A stretch of 64,000 bases of DNA from an uncultured Bacilli bacterium (lineage in GTDB: Bacteria > Bacillota_I > Bacilli_A > RF39 > UBA660). Under the pieces are notes generated by a model. It saw nothing but the letters and a program-made list of their open reading frames with translations. It did no database searches and had not been told where the DNA came from. The stretch lies in assembly GCA_934089275.1 (NCBI GenBank), contig CAKOJJ010000001.1, positions 62,001 through 126,000 on the forward strand, in the 5' to 3' direction. Of the stretch, positions 15,932-24,939 are shown in pieces. The position numbers and the translations under genes were made by a program. How positions within the stretch are numbered: the first letter of the stretch is position 1; each line of letters opens with the position of its first letter.

Positions 15932-17656
15932 ATGGCTGCAATTAGTAATGAAGAAATTAATTCAATTCAAAAACAAGCTAATATTGTAGACATAATTAGT
16001 TCCTATATTAATCTTGAAAAAAAAGGTAGTAATTATTTTGGAATATGTCCATTTCATGACGACCATAATCCATCAATGTCCGTAAGTGAAGAAAAAGGAA
16101 TATTTACTTGCTTTGTTTGTCATAAAACTGGTAATGTATTTAATTTTGTTCAAGACTTTGAAAACATAAGTTTCATTGAAGCCGTTAAAATTGTTGCTGA
16201 CAAAATAGGAGCATCATTAAGTGAAGGAATTCACGTTGTAAGTAAATATGATAAACATTATGAAGCCATGAATTTAGCTATCAAGTTTTATCAAAACAAT
16301 TTGAGAAGTAAAGATGGAATAGAAGCTAAGAAGTATTTGCAAAATCGTGCATTAAGTGATGAAGTGATAGACGAATTTGAAATTGGTTTAGCACCCAATA
16401 ATGATGCTTTATCAAACCTACTTTTAAATAAAGGTTTTGATGAAAATGTTTTACTTGATGTTGGATTAATAAACCATGGTAATAAAATATATGATATTTT
16501 TAAGAATCGTATAACATTTCCAATACATAATGCCAATGGAAAGCCAGTTGGAATAAGTGCTCGTATATATAAACAAAGCGAAGACGCTAAATATGTAAAC
16601 ACTAAAGAAACCGTTATATTTAAAAAAAGTGAAGTATTATTTAATTATCATCGAGCCGTAAGTGAAGCAAGGTTAAAGAAAACAATGATAATTGTTGAAG
16701 GTCAAATGGATGCAATAAGAGTTTATTCTTGTGGAGTAAAAAATGTTGTTGCAACTATGGGTACAGCACTTACAAAAGAACATATTAAACTTTTAAGCAA
16801 ATTAAATGTTAAAGTTATTTTATGTATGGATAATGACTCAGCTGGAGAAATGGCCACAATAAAAAACGGAGAAAAATTAACCGAAGCAGGAATTGAAACC
16901 TTAGTTTTAAGAATCAGTGGAGCCAAAGACCCGGATGAATATTTAACTAGTCATGATGTCAGTGAGTTTATCGATGCTGTTGATCATGCTGTAACATTCT
17001 TTGATTTCAAATTAAATCAATTGAAGAAAAATAAGAATTTTGATAAGGTTGATGATGTTTCAGCATATGTTAATTCAATACTTGCAGAGTTAAGCAAATG
17101 TAAAGATGATATTTTAATAGACTTAACAATCAATAAATTGGCAAACGATTATGGAATCGATAGGAATACTTTGATGAACAAAGTCATTAAAGTTGAAAGT
17201 AAGCCCGAAAATATAACTAAAGTAGAAGTAAAAAAGAAACTACAAAAAGATGAAAAATTATATGGTTTAATATGTTACTACATGATGAATGATACTAAAT
17301 ACATTAGACTATATGAACAAGAACTTGCATATTTACCAAATGATGAGTATAATACACTTGCAAATGATTTATTAGCTTTCTATATAAAATATAATTATAT
17401 AAGTATTGCTGATTTTATATCATATGAGGTTGAAAGTGATGCTTATGAACTTGCAATTCAAGTAATAGACGAATTTATTCAAAATACGTTAAGTGATGAA
17501 GAAATTATCGATGTTGTAAATAAAGTAAAAGATCTAGCTAACGAAAGAAAGATAAAAGAATTGAAAGAAAAATTAAAAACAACAACGGATATAAATGAAA
17601 AGCTTCGTATTAATGATGAAATAGTGAATTTAAAAAAGAGGATGTGTGTTAAATGA
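15932..17656 (+). CDS. dnaG: DNA primase
   Basis: 574 residues, slightly shorter than usual. DnaG makes RNA primers at the replication fork. The CHC2 zinc finger is C39-x2-H42 and C60-x2-C63 ([23 protein letters not shown]). The catalytic core follows with a TOPRIM domain: [13 protein letters not shown] for the acidic EG motif and [14 protein letters not shown] for DxD. The last 170 residues are a poorly conserved helical DnaB-interaction domain. It overlaps rpoD by 4 nt (ATGA), the conserved dnaG-rpoD part of the macromolecular synthesis operon; rpsU lies separately at 24.2 kb. Confidence 0.96.
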   Translation: MAAISNEEINSIQKQANIVDIISSYINLEKKGSNYFGICPFHDDHNPSMSVSEEKGIFTCFVCHKTGNVFNFVQDFENISFIEAVKIVADKIGASLSEGIHVVSKYDKHYEAMNLAIKFYQNNLRSKDGIEAKKYLQNRALSDEVIDEFEIGLAPNNDALSNLLLNKGFDENVLLDVGLINHGNKIYDIFKNRITFPIHNANGKPVGISARIYKQSEDAKYVNTKETVIFKKSEVLFNYHRAVSEARLKKTMIIVEGQMDAIRVYSCGVKNVVATMGTALTKEHIKLLSKLNVKVILCMDNDSAGEMATIKNGEKLTEAGIETLVLRISGAKDPDEYLTSHDVSEFIDAVDHAVTFFDFKLNQLKKNKNFDKVDDVSAYVNSILAELSKCKDDILIDLTINKLANDYGIDRNTLMNKVIKVESKPENITKVEVKKKLQKDEKLYGLICYYMMNDTKYIRLYEQELAYLPNDEYNTLANDLLAFYIKYNYISIADFISYEVESDAYELAIQVIDEFIQNTLSDEEIIDVVNKVKDLANERKIKELKEKLKTTTDINEKLRINDEIVNLKKRMCVK

Positions 17657-18756
17657 AAAAAGTAGAAGAAATCAAAACTTTTGATGAAAGAAAAAAAGAA
17701 CTAATTGAAGAAGGACAAAAGAAAGGGTTTATTACATTTGAAGAACTAGCTAAAGCTTTACAAGGTCTTGATATGGATGCTGATTCGCTAGACCAATTAT
17801 ATAATAGTTTTGTAGAAGCTGGAATAAGCGTTATAACAGAAGATGAAGCATCAAGTTCAGAAAACGGATTAAAAAAAGAAGAAGAAGTAATCGTACTTGA
17901 TGATGAAGATTTAACAAAAGATGTTAATATAAACGACCCAGTTCGTATGTACTTAAAAGAAATTGGACGTATATCTCTTTTAAGTCCTGAAGAAGAAATG
18001 GATTTATCAGTACGTGTAGCTAATGGAGATGAAGAAGCCAGAAATATTCTTGCCGAATCAAATCTACGTTTAGTTGTTTCAATTGCAAAAAGATATGTTG
18101 GACGTGGACTTTTATTCCTTGATTTAATTCAAGAAGGAAACATTGGTCTTATGAAAGCCGTAGAAAAATTCGACTTTGGTAAAGGGTATAAGTTCTCAAC
18201 TTATGCTACTTGGTGGATTAGACAAGCAATAACTCGTGCACTTGCAGATCAAGCAAGAACAATTCGTGTACCAGTACATATGGTAGAAACTATTAATAAA
18301 ATGGCACGTATCCAAAGACAAATGACACTTGAATTAAATCGTGAGCCAAGTGATGAAGAACTTGCTAAGAAAATGGGTATCAGCGTTGATAAAGTAAGAG
18401 AAGTTATAAAAATAAGTCAAGATCCAGTTTCTCTTGAAACTCCAATTGGTGAAGAAGATGATTCACACTTAGGTGATTTCATTAAAGATGAATCAAGTTT
18501 AAGTCCTGAAGAATATGCAACAAACGAAATCTTAAAAGAAGAAATTAAATCAGTATTATCCACACTTCAACCAAGAGAACAACAAGTACTAGAACTTCGA
18601 TTTGGTTTAATTGACGGAACAAGTTATACTCTTGAAGAAGTTGGTAAAAGATTTAATGTTACAAGAGAAAGAATTCGTCAAATAGAAGCAAAAGCTTTAA
18701 GAAAATTGAGACATCCTTCTCGTGCAAAAAAACTAAAAGACTTTATGACAGACTAG
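17653..18756 (+). CDS. rpoD: RNA polymerase primary sigma factor (SigA/RpoD)
   Basis: 367 residues, the SigA length of Firmicutes. The N-terminal region 1.1 (about residues 8-60, [25 protein letters not shown]) is followed by an acidic linker, region 1.2 ([13 protein letters not shown]), region 2 ([30 protein letters not shown] and [19 protein letters not shown], which reads the -10 box), region 3 and region 4 ([29 protein letters not shown], which reads the -35 box). It fits the TTGAxx/TATAAT promoters seen across the window. Translationally coupled to dnaG. Confidence 0.98.
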   Translation: MKKVEEIKTFDERKKELIEEGQKKGFITFEELAKALQGLDMDADSLDQLYNSFVEAGISVITEDEASSSENGLKKEEEVIVLDDEDLTKDVNINDPVRMYLKEIGRISLLSPEEEMDLSVRVANGDEEARNILAESNLRLVVSIAKRYVGRGLLFLDLIQEGNIGLMKAVEKFDFGKGYKFSTYATWWIRQAITRALADQARTIRVPVHMVETINKMARIQRQMTLELNREPSDEELAKKMGISVDKVREVIKISQDPVSLETPIGEEDDSHLGDFIKDESSLSPEEYATNEILKEEIKSVLSTLQPREQQVLELRFGLIDGTSYTLEEVGKRFNVTRERIRQIEAKALRKLRHPSRAKKLKDFMTD

Positions 18757-18775
18757 AAAAGAAGGAGGTGTATTT

Positions 18776-19426
18776 ATGTTAAGTTTAAGACTTTCGTCCC
18801 TTACAAAATTTGTAAATTATAATGATAAAATAATCGATATTGGATGTGATCATGCATTGCTTGATATTTTTCTAGTGAAAAATGATTTAGTTAAAAGTAT
18901 CATTGCATCTGACATTAACTCTCAAGCCCTAGATTCAGGTATTAAAAACATCGAAAATGAAGGCTTAAGCGACAAAATAGATGCTCGTTTGGGTGACGGA
19001 TTAAACGTTTTAACTGAAAAAGATAACATAGACACTGTAATAATTTCTGGTATGGGAACAAATACCATTATGGGAATCTTAAATAATGATTATTTAAAGA
19101 ATATTAATAAATTAATAATTCAATCCAATAATGATCATACAATGTTAAGAAAATATGTAACTAAATTAGGATTTTTCATTAAAAGTGAAGAATATTTCCA
19201 AGACAATAAGAAAAATTATATCAATATAGTATTTGTTCGTGGTAATAAAAAATACTCAAAAATAGATTTAACATACGGACCAATACTTAAACATAATAAA
19301 CCTTATTTAGAGTTTGAAATAAATAATATTGAAAAAATTGAAGGATTAATTCCTAAAAATAAAATATTATTACATCTTCGATTAAAAAAAGAGAAAAGAG
19401 TGCTTAATAAATTGCTTAGAAAGTAG
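18776..19426 (+). CDS. trmK: tRNA (adenine22-N1)-methyltransferase TrmK
   Basis: 216 residues. TrmK methylates A22 of bacterial tRNAs with SAM. The N-terminal Rossmann domain has motif I as IIDIGCDHALLDIFL (the DIGxDHAxL form typical of TrmK), then SDINSQALDSGIKNI and VIISGMGTNTIMGIL, the conserved SGMG motif. The C-terminal helices carry YGPILKHNKPYLEF. It starts 19 nt after rpoD behind AAGGAGG; the rpoD-trmK order is that of Bacillus. Its partner gene yqfO does not follow. Confidence 0.93.
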   Translation: MLSLRLSSLTKFVNYNDKIIDIGCDHALLDIFLVKNDLVKSIIASDINSQALDSGIKNIENEGLSDKIDARLGDGLNVLTEKDNIDTVIISGMGTNTIMGILNNDYLKNINKLIIQSNNDHTMLRKYVTKLGFFIKSEEYFQDNKKNYINIVFVRGNKKYSKIDLTYGPILKHNKPYLEFEINNIEKIEGLIPKNKILLHLRLKKEKRVLNKLLRK

Positions 19427-19444
19427 ATAACTACTTTCTTTTTT
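19418..19444 (+). terminator. Terminator of the dnaG-rpoD-trmK operon
   Basis: AGAAAGTAG-ATAA-CTACTTTCT stem-loop beginning at the trmK stop, then TTTTT. Confidence 0.75.
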
Positions 19445-19493
19445 ATGGAGAAATTTGATCTTTTTTGATATAATTTTTCATAGGTGAAGAAAA

Positions 19494-21290
19494 ATGGATA
19501 TAAATCACATTAGAAACTTTAGTATTATTGCTCATATCGATCATGGTAAAAGTACACTCGCTGATAGAATTTTAGAGTTAACAGGTGCTGTATCAAGTCA
19601 TGATATGAAAGATCAACTTCTAGATAGCATGGATCTTGAGCGTGAAAGAGGTATTACAATCAAGCTTAACGCGGTTGAACTTAAATATAATTATGAAGGT
19701 GAAGAATATATATTACATTTAATTGATACTCCAGGACATGTCGATTTTTCATATGAAGTCTCACGTAGTTTAGCAGCATGTGAAGGTGCGATTCTTATAG
19801 TTGATGCTGCTCAAGGAATTGAAGCTCAAACTCTTGCCAATCTTTATCTTGCGATGAATAATGATTTAACCATTATTCCTGTAATAAATAAGATTGATTT
19901 ACCTAATGCTGATGTTGAGAAGGTAACAAATGAACTTGTTAATGTTTTAGGTTTTAATCGTGATGAAATTCTTTTATGTAGTGGTAAGACAGGTGTTGGA
20001 GTTAAAGAATTGCTTGATGCTATAGTTAAACGTATTCCTGCTCCAAAAGAACCGGTTGATCACGAAACTAAAGCCATGATTTTTGATTCTTACTTTGATC
20101 CATATCGAGGCGTTATTGCATCTGTTCGTGTATTTGATGGAAAAATAAAGAAAAGCGATACTATAAAAATGATGTCAACAGGAGCGACTTATGAAGTAGT
20201 TGAACTTGGTGTATCAACTCCTAAAACCAAAGAACTTTCTGAACTAGTAAGTGGTCAAGTAGGTTGGATTAATGCGAGTATTAAAACAATCGATACTGTT
20301 AAAGTTGGTGATACAATTACAACTTTGTCTCACGAAGCAAAAACACCACTTCCAGGATACCAACCAATGAAACCAATGGTTTATTCAGGACTTTTCCCAA
20401 TCGAACCAAATAAGTTTGAACCATTAAAAGAAGCTTTAGAAAAGCTAAAACTAAATGATGCATCCTTAGAATTTGAACCAGAGACATCTGAAGCTTTAGG
20501 ATTTGGTTTCCGTTGTGGCTTTTTAGGACTTCTTCATATGGAAATAATTGAAGAACGTATCGAAAGAGAATTTGGAATAGATATTATTACAACCTCGCCA
20601 TCAGTTATTTATGAAGTAAAATTAACTAATGGTGAAGTTATTTCTGTTGATTCTCCTTCAAAAATGCCAGAACGAGTTAAAATAGCTGAAATTAGAGAAC
20701 CATATATAGAAACTAATATTTTTGTTCCAAGCGAATATATCGGAGCTATTATGGAATTATGTCAAGATAAAAGAGGAATCTATAAATCAATGGATTATAT
20801 AAATGATACTCGTGTAAACATCCATTATGAAATACCTTTATCAGAAATCGTATATGATTTCTATGACAGATTAAAATCTACTACTAAAGGTTATGCTTCT
20901 TTTGATTATGAAATTGTTGGATATAAAGCAAGTGATTTAGTAAAAATGGATATTTTAATCAACGGAGAAATAGTTGACGCTTTATCATTAATTGTTCATA
21001 AAGACTTTGCTTATACAAGAGGTAGAAAGATCGTTGAGAATCTAAAAGAAATCATACCTCGCCAATTATTTCAAGTTCCAATTCAAGCAAGTGTAGGATC
21101 AAAAGTAATTGCTCGTGAAAATATCAGTCAAATGAAGAAAAACGTTTTAGCAAAATGTTATGGTGGAGATATTTCCCGTAAAAGAAAACTTCTTGAGAAA
21201 CAAAAAGAAGGGAAAAAGAGAATGAAGATGGTCGGAAATGTTGAAATACCACCAGAAGCCTTCTTAAGTGTTTTAAAAACTGAAAAATAA
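19494..21290 (+). CDS. lepA: Elongation factor 4 (LepA)
   Basis: 598 residues, normal length. LepA is a ribosome-bound translational GTPase able to back-translocate tRNAs. G1 [11 protein letters not shown]2 region [11 protein letters not shown]3 DTPGHVDF, G4 NKIDLPNA and G5-region CSGKTGVGV are all intact. Domains II, III and V follow, with the LepA-specific C-terminus ending in [36 protein letters not shown]. Own AGGTGA site and terminator. Confidence 0.97.
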   Translation: MDINHIRNFSIIAHIDHGKSTLADRILELTGAVSSHDMKDQLLDSMDLERERGITIKLNAVELKYNYEGEEYILHLIDTPGHVDFSYEVSRSLAACEGAILIVDAAQGIEAQTLANLYLAMNNDLTIIPVINKIDLPNADVEKVTNELVNVLGFNRDEILLCSGKTGVGVKELLDAIVKRIPAPKEPVDHETKAMIFDSYFDPYRGVIASVRVFDGKIKKSDTIKMMSTGATYEVVELGVSTPKTKELSELVSGQVGWINASIKTIDTVKVGDTITTLSHEAKTPLPGYQPMKPMVYSGLFPIEPNKFEPLKEALEKLKLNDASLEFEPETSEALGFGFRCGFLGLLHMEIIEERIEREFGIDIITTSPSVIYEVKLTNGEVISVDSPSKMPERVKIAEIREPYIETNIFVPSEYIGAIMELCQDKRGIYKSMDYINDTRVNIHYEIPLSEIVYDFYDRLKSTTKGYASFDYEIVGYKASDLVKMDILINGEIVDALSLIVHKDFAYTRGRKIVENLKEIIPRQLFQVPIQASVGSKVIARENISQMKKNVLAKCYGGDISRKRKLLEKQKEGKKRMKMVGNVEIPPEAFLSVLKTEK

Positions 21291-21293
21291 TAC

Positions 21294-21326
21294 ACAAGAA
21301 TAAATAAAACAATATTCTTGTTTTTT
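21294..21326 (+). terminator. Terminator of lepA
   Basis: CAAGAATA and TATTCTTG arms with an A-rich loop, then six T. Confidence 0.75.
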
Positions 21327-21364
21327 GTTGTATTTTAGTATAAAATTTTATTGTAGGTGATGAT

Positions 21365-22447
21365 ATGGAAGCAGTATATGTACATATTCCTTTTTGCAAT
21401 CATATATGTTCTTATTGTGATTTTCCAAAAGTATTAAAAATTGATTCCTTTGTAAGTGATTATTTGGAAGCCTTAAGAAAAGAAATAGAAAGCAGTTATG
21501 ATGGAGAACGAATTAAAACTTTGTATATTGGAGGAGGAACTCCTTCATGTTTGTCAAGAAAAGAAAGAATTCGCTTACTTCGCACTTTAGAGATATTTAA
21601 TCGAGATCCTGATTGCGAATACACAATTGAAGTTAATCCTAGAGATATCGACGATGAATTTTTAGATGATATTATTGAATATGGAGTTAACCGTATAAGT
21701 ATTGGTATTGAGTCTTTTGACCCTAATAATTTAAACATACTTGAAAGAGAATGTGAATATAGTGATATTGAAGAAAAGTTAAAGAAAATGAGACTTAGAG
21801 GTCTTACAAATATTAATCTTGATTTAATGTATGCAATACCTGGTGAAAAACTAAGTGTATTAAAAAAAGACATAAATAAATTACTAAAACTTAATCCAAC
21901 TCATATTTCAACTTATTCTTTGATATTAGAAGACCATACTAAAATGAAGATTAATGGTGAAGAATACATAAGTGAGGATTTAGATTTTAAGATGTATAAC
22001 ACCATATGTAAACACTTAAAAAATGCAGGATACGAACATTATGAAGTAAGTAATTTTGCCAAGCCAGGATATAAATCTATCCACAATTTAAATTATTGGA
22101 ACAATGGGGAATACTATGGCTTTGGTCTTGGTGCAAGTGGTTATAAAGACGGATTTAGATATACTAACACAAGAAGTATTCACGAATATATAAATGGAAA
22201 TTATCGTCAAGAAGAAAATCTTCTTACCCATAAAGATCAAATGGATAACGAAATCATGTTGGGTCTTAGAAAACTAGAAGGTATAAATGTAGATGAATTT
22301 TTTAATAAGTATAACGTTAATATTCAAGACGAATATCCAGTACAAGAACTGATAAATAAAGGTGAATTAATATATAAAAACGGATATTTATTTGTTAATC
22401 CAAATATGATATACGTTATGAATGAGATCTTAGTTAAACTTATTTGA
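21365..22447 (+). CDS. hemW: HemW-like radical SAM protein
   Basis: 360 residues. HemW is a radical SAM protein thought to act as a haem chaperone and is often mislabelled coproporphyrinogen oxidase. The cluster motif near the N-terminus is FCNHICSYCDFPK (CxxxCxxC followed by DF, without the fourth Cys of HemN). YIGGGTPSCLS, IEVNPRDID, NRISIGIESFDPNNL and NLDLMYAIPGE follow, and the C-terminus has the HemN_C-like winged segment (NEIMLGLRKLEGINVDEFF). Located after lepA as in Bacillus. No other haem gene is in the window. It ends with TGA. Confidence 0.9.
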   Translation: MEAVYVHIPFCNHICSYCDFPKVLKIDSFVSDYLEALRKEIESSYDGERIKTLYIGGGTPSCLSRKERIRLLRTLEIFNRDPDCEYTIEVNPRDIDDEFLDDIIEYGVNRISIGIESFDPNNLNILERECEYSDIEEKLKKMRLRGLTNINLDLMYAIPGEKLSVLKKDINKLLKLNPTHISTYSLILEDHTKMKINGEEYISEDLDFKMYNTICKHLKNAGYEHYEVSNFAKPGYKSIHNLNYWNNGEYYGFGLGASGYKDGFRYTNTRSIHEYINGNYRQEENLLTHKDQMDNEIMLGLRKLEGINVDEFFNKYNVNIQDEYPVQELINKGELIYKNGYLFVNPNMIYVMNEILVKLI

Positions 22448-22449
22448 TA

Positions 22450-22478
22450 TTGATAAAATAATATATATTTGCTATAAT
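22450..22478 (+). promoter_or_regulatory. Sigma-A type promoter of the cadherin-like surface protein gene
   Basis: TTGATA (22450-22455), a 17-bp spacer and TATAAT (22473-22478), 40 nt upstream of the ATG. Confidence 0.65.
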
Positions 22479-22517
22479 CAAAATACAATAATTAAGAATA
22501 GAAAAGTAGGGAAAATT

Positions 22518-24092
22518 ATGAATAAATTTTTTAAAAGAGTAATCTGTGGAGGATTAATTATCGGAAGTACGCTCCCAATGATTACTCATGCTGCATCCTT
22601 AGAATTTGGCACATTTACAACAGACGTAGGTGAAACTCGCATACCAATAAGCATTAAACTTTCAGACGATGAAACAGTTAATAATGTCACTTTAGTTAGT
22701 TGTGAAACAAATGTAGCAGCTGTTAGTTGTGACTTTAAAGTGTCTGGTACAGGAATTATTTCCAACAATAGTGCCAGCGGGACAGTTATAACTTATCCAA
22801 ATGAAGCTAATGAGTCATCTTTTCCAGCCAATGCAGCAACTGCTTTAGGAAATGTAATACTTACTAATTCTAGTGAGGAAAAATATACCGATGTAATAGC
22901 TAAAATAACTTATAAAGTTAATGGCAATCTATTCAGTGTTGATACTAAAAAATACATTGTAAATGGCAAGAAACCTAAAAGCGACGATGCCACTTTAAAA
23001 AGTGTTACAATTTCACAAGGAAGTATGAATCCAACATTTAATAAAGATGTATTTGAATATACAATATTTGATATAGCCGACACAATAAACTCTATTAAAT
23101 TCTCAGTAGAATGTAATGATGGAGCTTGTGAGATTTCTTATGAAGGTGGTAAAAGTAGAAGCTCTTCCACGGGTAAAACATCAACAATCACTTTGAATCA
23201 AGGTGATAATGATATTAGAATAACGGTAAGAAGCGAAAGCGGCAAAACAACCAACGTTTATACTTTTAAAACGATACGTGGTGAAAGTGCTTATAACAGT
23301 CCAAACCTTTCAAGATTAAGTGTAGGTATTTATACAATGGAACCAGCTTTCGTAGCTAATAATTACGAATATAGAATAACAGTTCCAAATAAAATATCTT
23401 CAACTGCTGGTTTAATTGAATTTACTCCAGTTGACTCAAATGCTAAAGTAATTGTTGACGATGTAACTGAATTAAAAGTTGGAGAAAATATTATAAACAT
23501 TGTTGTTACTAATGTATTAGGTGATGATGCTAAAACTTATAAACTTATAATTACTAGATTAAGTGATGATGACATTGATGTAACCGCATATTTAAATAAT
23601 AAAGTAACATTCACTAATGGGAATGGTGCTGAAGTAACATTATCATTCACTGATTTTAAATTACAATATCCAGAGGAAGCCCAAAAAATTGAAGATGGAA
23701 CTTATAAATTTGACGATAATGGAAAAAGAATTCATGATGAGATAGTAGAAGATGATAAGAAAGACAAATCTAAAAACAATAAAATTGTTTTAATAGTAGT
23801 CCTTGTCTTTATAGTTCTTGCAATTATTGCTATTTCTGGAATCTTGCTATTTAGAAAGAAAAAACCAGAACTTCCAAAAAACAAAGAAAAAAGCGAAGAA
23901 GAAAATAAGGAAGACGAAAATATAGAAGAAATCAATCAAACAGAAGAAATTGATGAAACTGGCCTTGAAGAAGAAGTAATTGGTGAAAACTTCTCAAAAG
24001 ATAAAGATGCAACAATCGATATCGACGAAGCATTAAATGACCTTATGAATACTAAACAATACGAATTAAATAAAGATGAGGATGATAAATAA
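22518..24092 (+). CDS. Secreted, membrane-anchored protein with cadherin-like beta-sandwich domains
   Basis: 524 residues. The N-terminus is a Sec signal peptide (MNKFFKR, then ICGGLIIGSTLPMITHAAS with a likely AxA-type cleavage around residue 26-27). An N-terminal beta-rich domain (about 27-155) precedes two cadherin-like beta-sandwich repeats (about 160-255 and 262-350; DATLKSVTISQGSMNPTF and NLSRLSVGIYTMEPAF). A membrane helix lies at about 417-440, and an acidic cytoplasmic tail (EEENKEDENIEEI) follows. The same domain type occurs in the large prepilin at 3803, so both probably belong to one surface apparatus or adhesin set. Function is unknown. Confidence 0.75.
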   Translation: MNKFFKRVICGGLIIGSTLPMITHAASLEFGTFTTDVGETRIPISIKLSDDETVNNVTLVSCETNVAAVSCDFKVSGTGIISNNSASGTVITYPNEANESSFPANAATALGNVILTNSSEEKYTDVIAKITYKVNGNLFSVDTKKYIVNGKKPKSDDATLKSVTISQGSMNPTFNKDVFEYTIFDIADTINSIKFSVECNDGACEISYEGGKSRSSSTGKTSTITLNQGDNDIRITVRSESGKTTNVYTFKTIRGESAYNSPNLSRLSVGIYTMEPAFVANNYEYRITVPNKISSTAGLIEFTPVDSNAKVIVDDVTELKVGENIINIVVTNVLGDDAKTYKLIITRLSDDDIDVTAYLNNKVTFTNGNGAEVTLSFTDFKLQYPEEAQKIEDGTYKFDDNGKRIHDEIVEDDKKDKSKNNKIVLIVVLVFIVLAIIAISGILLFRKKKPELPKNKEKSEEENKEDENIEEINQTEEIDETGLEEEVIGENFSKDKDATIDIDEALNDLMNTKQYELNKDEDDK

Positions 24093-24110
24093 GCAACTCA
24101 TCTTTTTTTT
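24074..24110 (+). terminator. Terminator after the cadherin-like protein gene
   Basis: AGATGAG and CTCATCT arms spanning the stop codon, followed by eight T. Confidence 0.65.
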
Positions 24111-24142
24111 ACTTTAATTCGCGATATTTTTTAGAAAATTTC

Positions 24143-24171
24143 TTGCACTAATCTAAAAAGTGTATTATAAT
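24143..24171 (+). promoter_or_regulatory. Sigma-A type promoter of rpsU
   Basis: TTGCAC (24143-24148), a 17-bp spacer and TATAAT (24166-24171). Confidence 0.7.
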
Positions 24172-24200
24172 ACTATTGAAATTGAGAGGAGGGAAGCAAA

Positions 24201-24389
24201 ATGACAAAGGTTGATGTTAAAAATGGTGATATTAATTCAGCATTAAGAAGATTCAAACTTAAAGTGGCAAAGAGTGGTGTCCCTTCTGAACTTAAAAAAC
24301 ATAAACATTATGACAAACCAGGAGTTAGAAAACGTGAAGCCAAAAAAGAAATGATTAAAAATTCACGTAAAAGAAATAGAAGAGGATAA
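24201..24389 (+). CDS. rpsU: 30S ribosomal protein S21 (bS21)
   Basis: 62 residues. A small basic protein of the 30S platform near the 16S 3' end, with the bS21 pattern ALRRFKLKVAKSGVPSELKKHKHYDKPGVRKREAK and a Lys/Arg-rich tail ending KRNRRG. A very strong GGAGGG lies upstream. It is followed by yqeY, the rpsU-yqeY pair typical of Firmicutes. A short hairpin at its 3' end may attenuate read-through. Confidence 0.96.
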   Translation: MTKVDVKNGDINSALRRFKLKVAKSGVPSELKKHKHYDKPGVRKREAKKEMIKNSRKRNRRG

Positions 24390-24400
24390 TTCCTCTTTTT
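24379..24400 (+). terminator. Hairpin between rpsU and yqeY
   Basis: AGAGGA-TAAT-TCCTCT with five T across the rpsU stop; probably a partial terminator since yqeY has no clear promoter of its own. Confidence 0.55.
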
Positions 24401-24420
24401 AATTTAAAGGAGAATAAAAT

Positions 24421-24858
24421 ATGTTTGATAAAATTAAAGCTGACCTACTTACTTCTATGAAAGAACAAGATAAATTTAAACTAGGAGTTCTTAGAATGTT
24501 AAAAAGTGCCCTTCAAATGGAACAAATAAATGTTGGACATGATTTAACTGACGAAGAAACTTTAAATGTTATTAGAAGAGAAGTAAAGAAAAGAAATTCA
24601 TCGATTCTAGAATATGAAAAATTCGGAAAAACAGAAACGATTAATGATTTAAAACATGAGATTGAAATACTAGAATCTTATCTACCTGCTATGTTAAGCG
24701 ATGAAGAAGTTGAAAAGATAATAGATGAAGTTATAGGAACTTTTGAAAATCCTGATATCAAATCAATGGGAAAAATAATTTCTTTAGTTAAAGAAAAAAC
24801 AAACGGCAATGCCGATATGAGTAAAGTATCTGCAATGGTTAAAGGAAGACTTTCATAA
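24421..24858 (+). CDS. yqeY: YqeY/GatB-like tRNA-related protein
   Basis: 145 residues, full length for the YqeY family, which resembles the C-terminal tRNA-binding domain of GatB. Conserved parts: MKEQDKFKLGVLRMLKSALQ, VIRREVKKRNSSILEYEKFGK, EIEILESYLPAMLSDEEVEKII and ADMSKVSAMVKGRL. The helical tail domain is intact. Downstream of rpsU behind AAAGGAG. The exact biochemical role is not established. Confidence 0.92.
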   Translation: MFDKIKADLLTSMKEQDKFKLGVLRMLKSALQMEQINVGHDLTDEETLNVIRREVKKRNSSILEYEKFGKTETINDLKHEIEILESYLPAMLSDEEVEKIIDEVIGTFENPDIKSMGKIISLVKEKTNGNADMSKVSAMVKGRLS

Positions 24859-24867
24859 GTCTTTTTT
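24846..24867 (+). terminator. Terminator of the rpsU-yqeY unit
   Basis: AAGACTT-TCAT-AAGTCTT overlapping the yqeY stop, then six T. Confidence 0.7.
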
Positions 24868-24939
24868 ATTTTAAAAAACATATTCTTTATTGTGCGGAAA
24901 AAGTGTATAATAATATTAATTTAGAAATTTGGTGAAGCT

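Noticed and set aside
21496..21873. A long minus-strand ORF inside hemW, and similar antisense ORFs elsewhere.
   Set aside because: These lie wholly within well-supported genes on the other strand, lack ribosome sites, and encode Ser/Leu/Phe-rich sequence typical of reverse-strand shadows of AT-rich genes.
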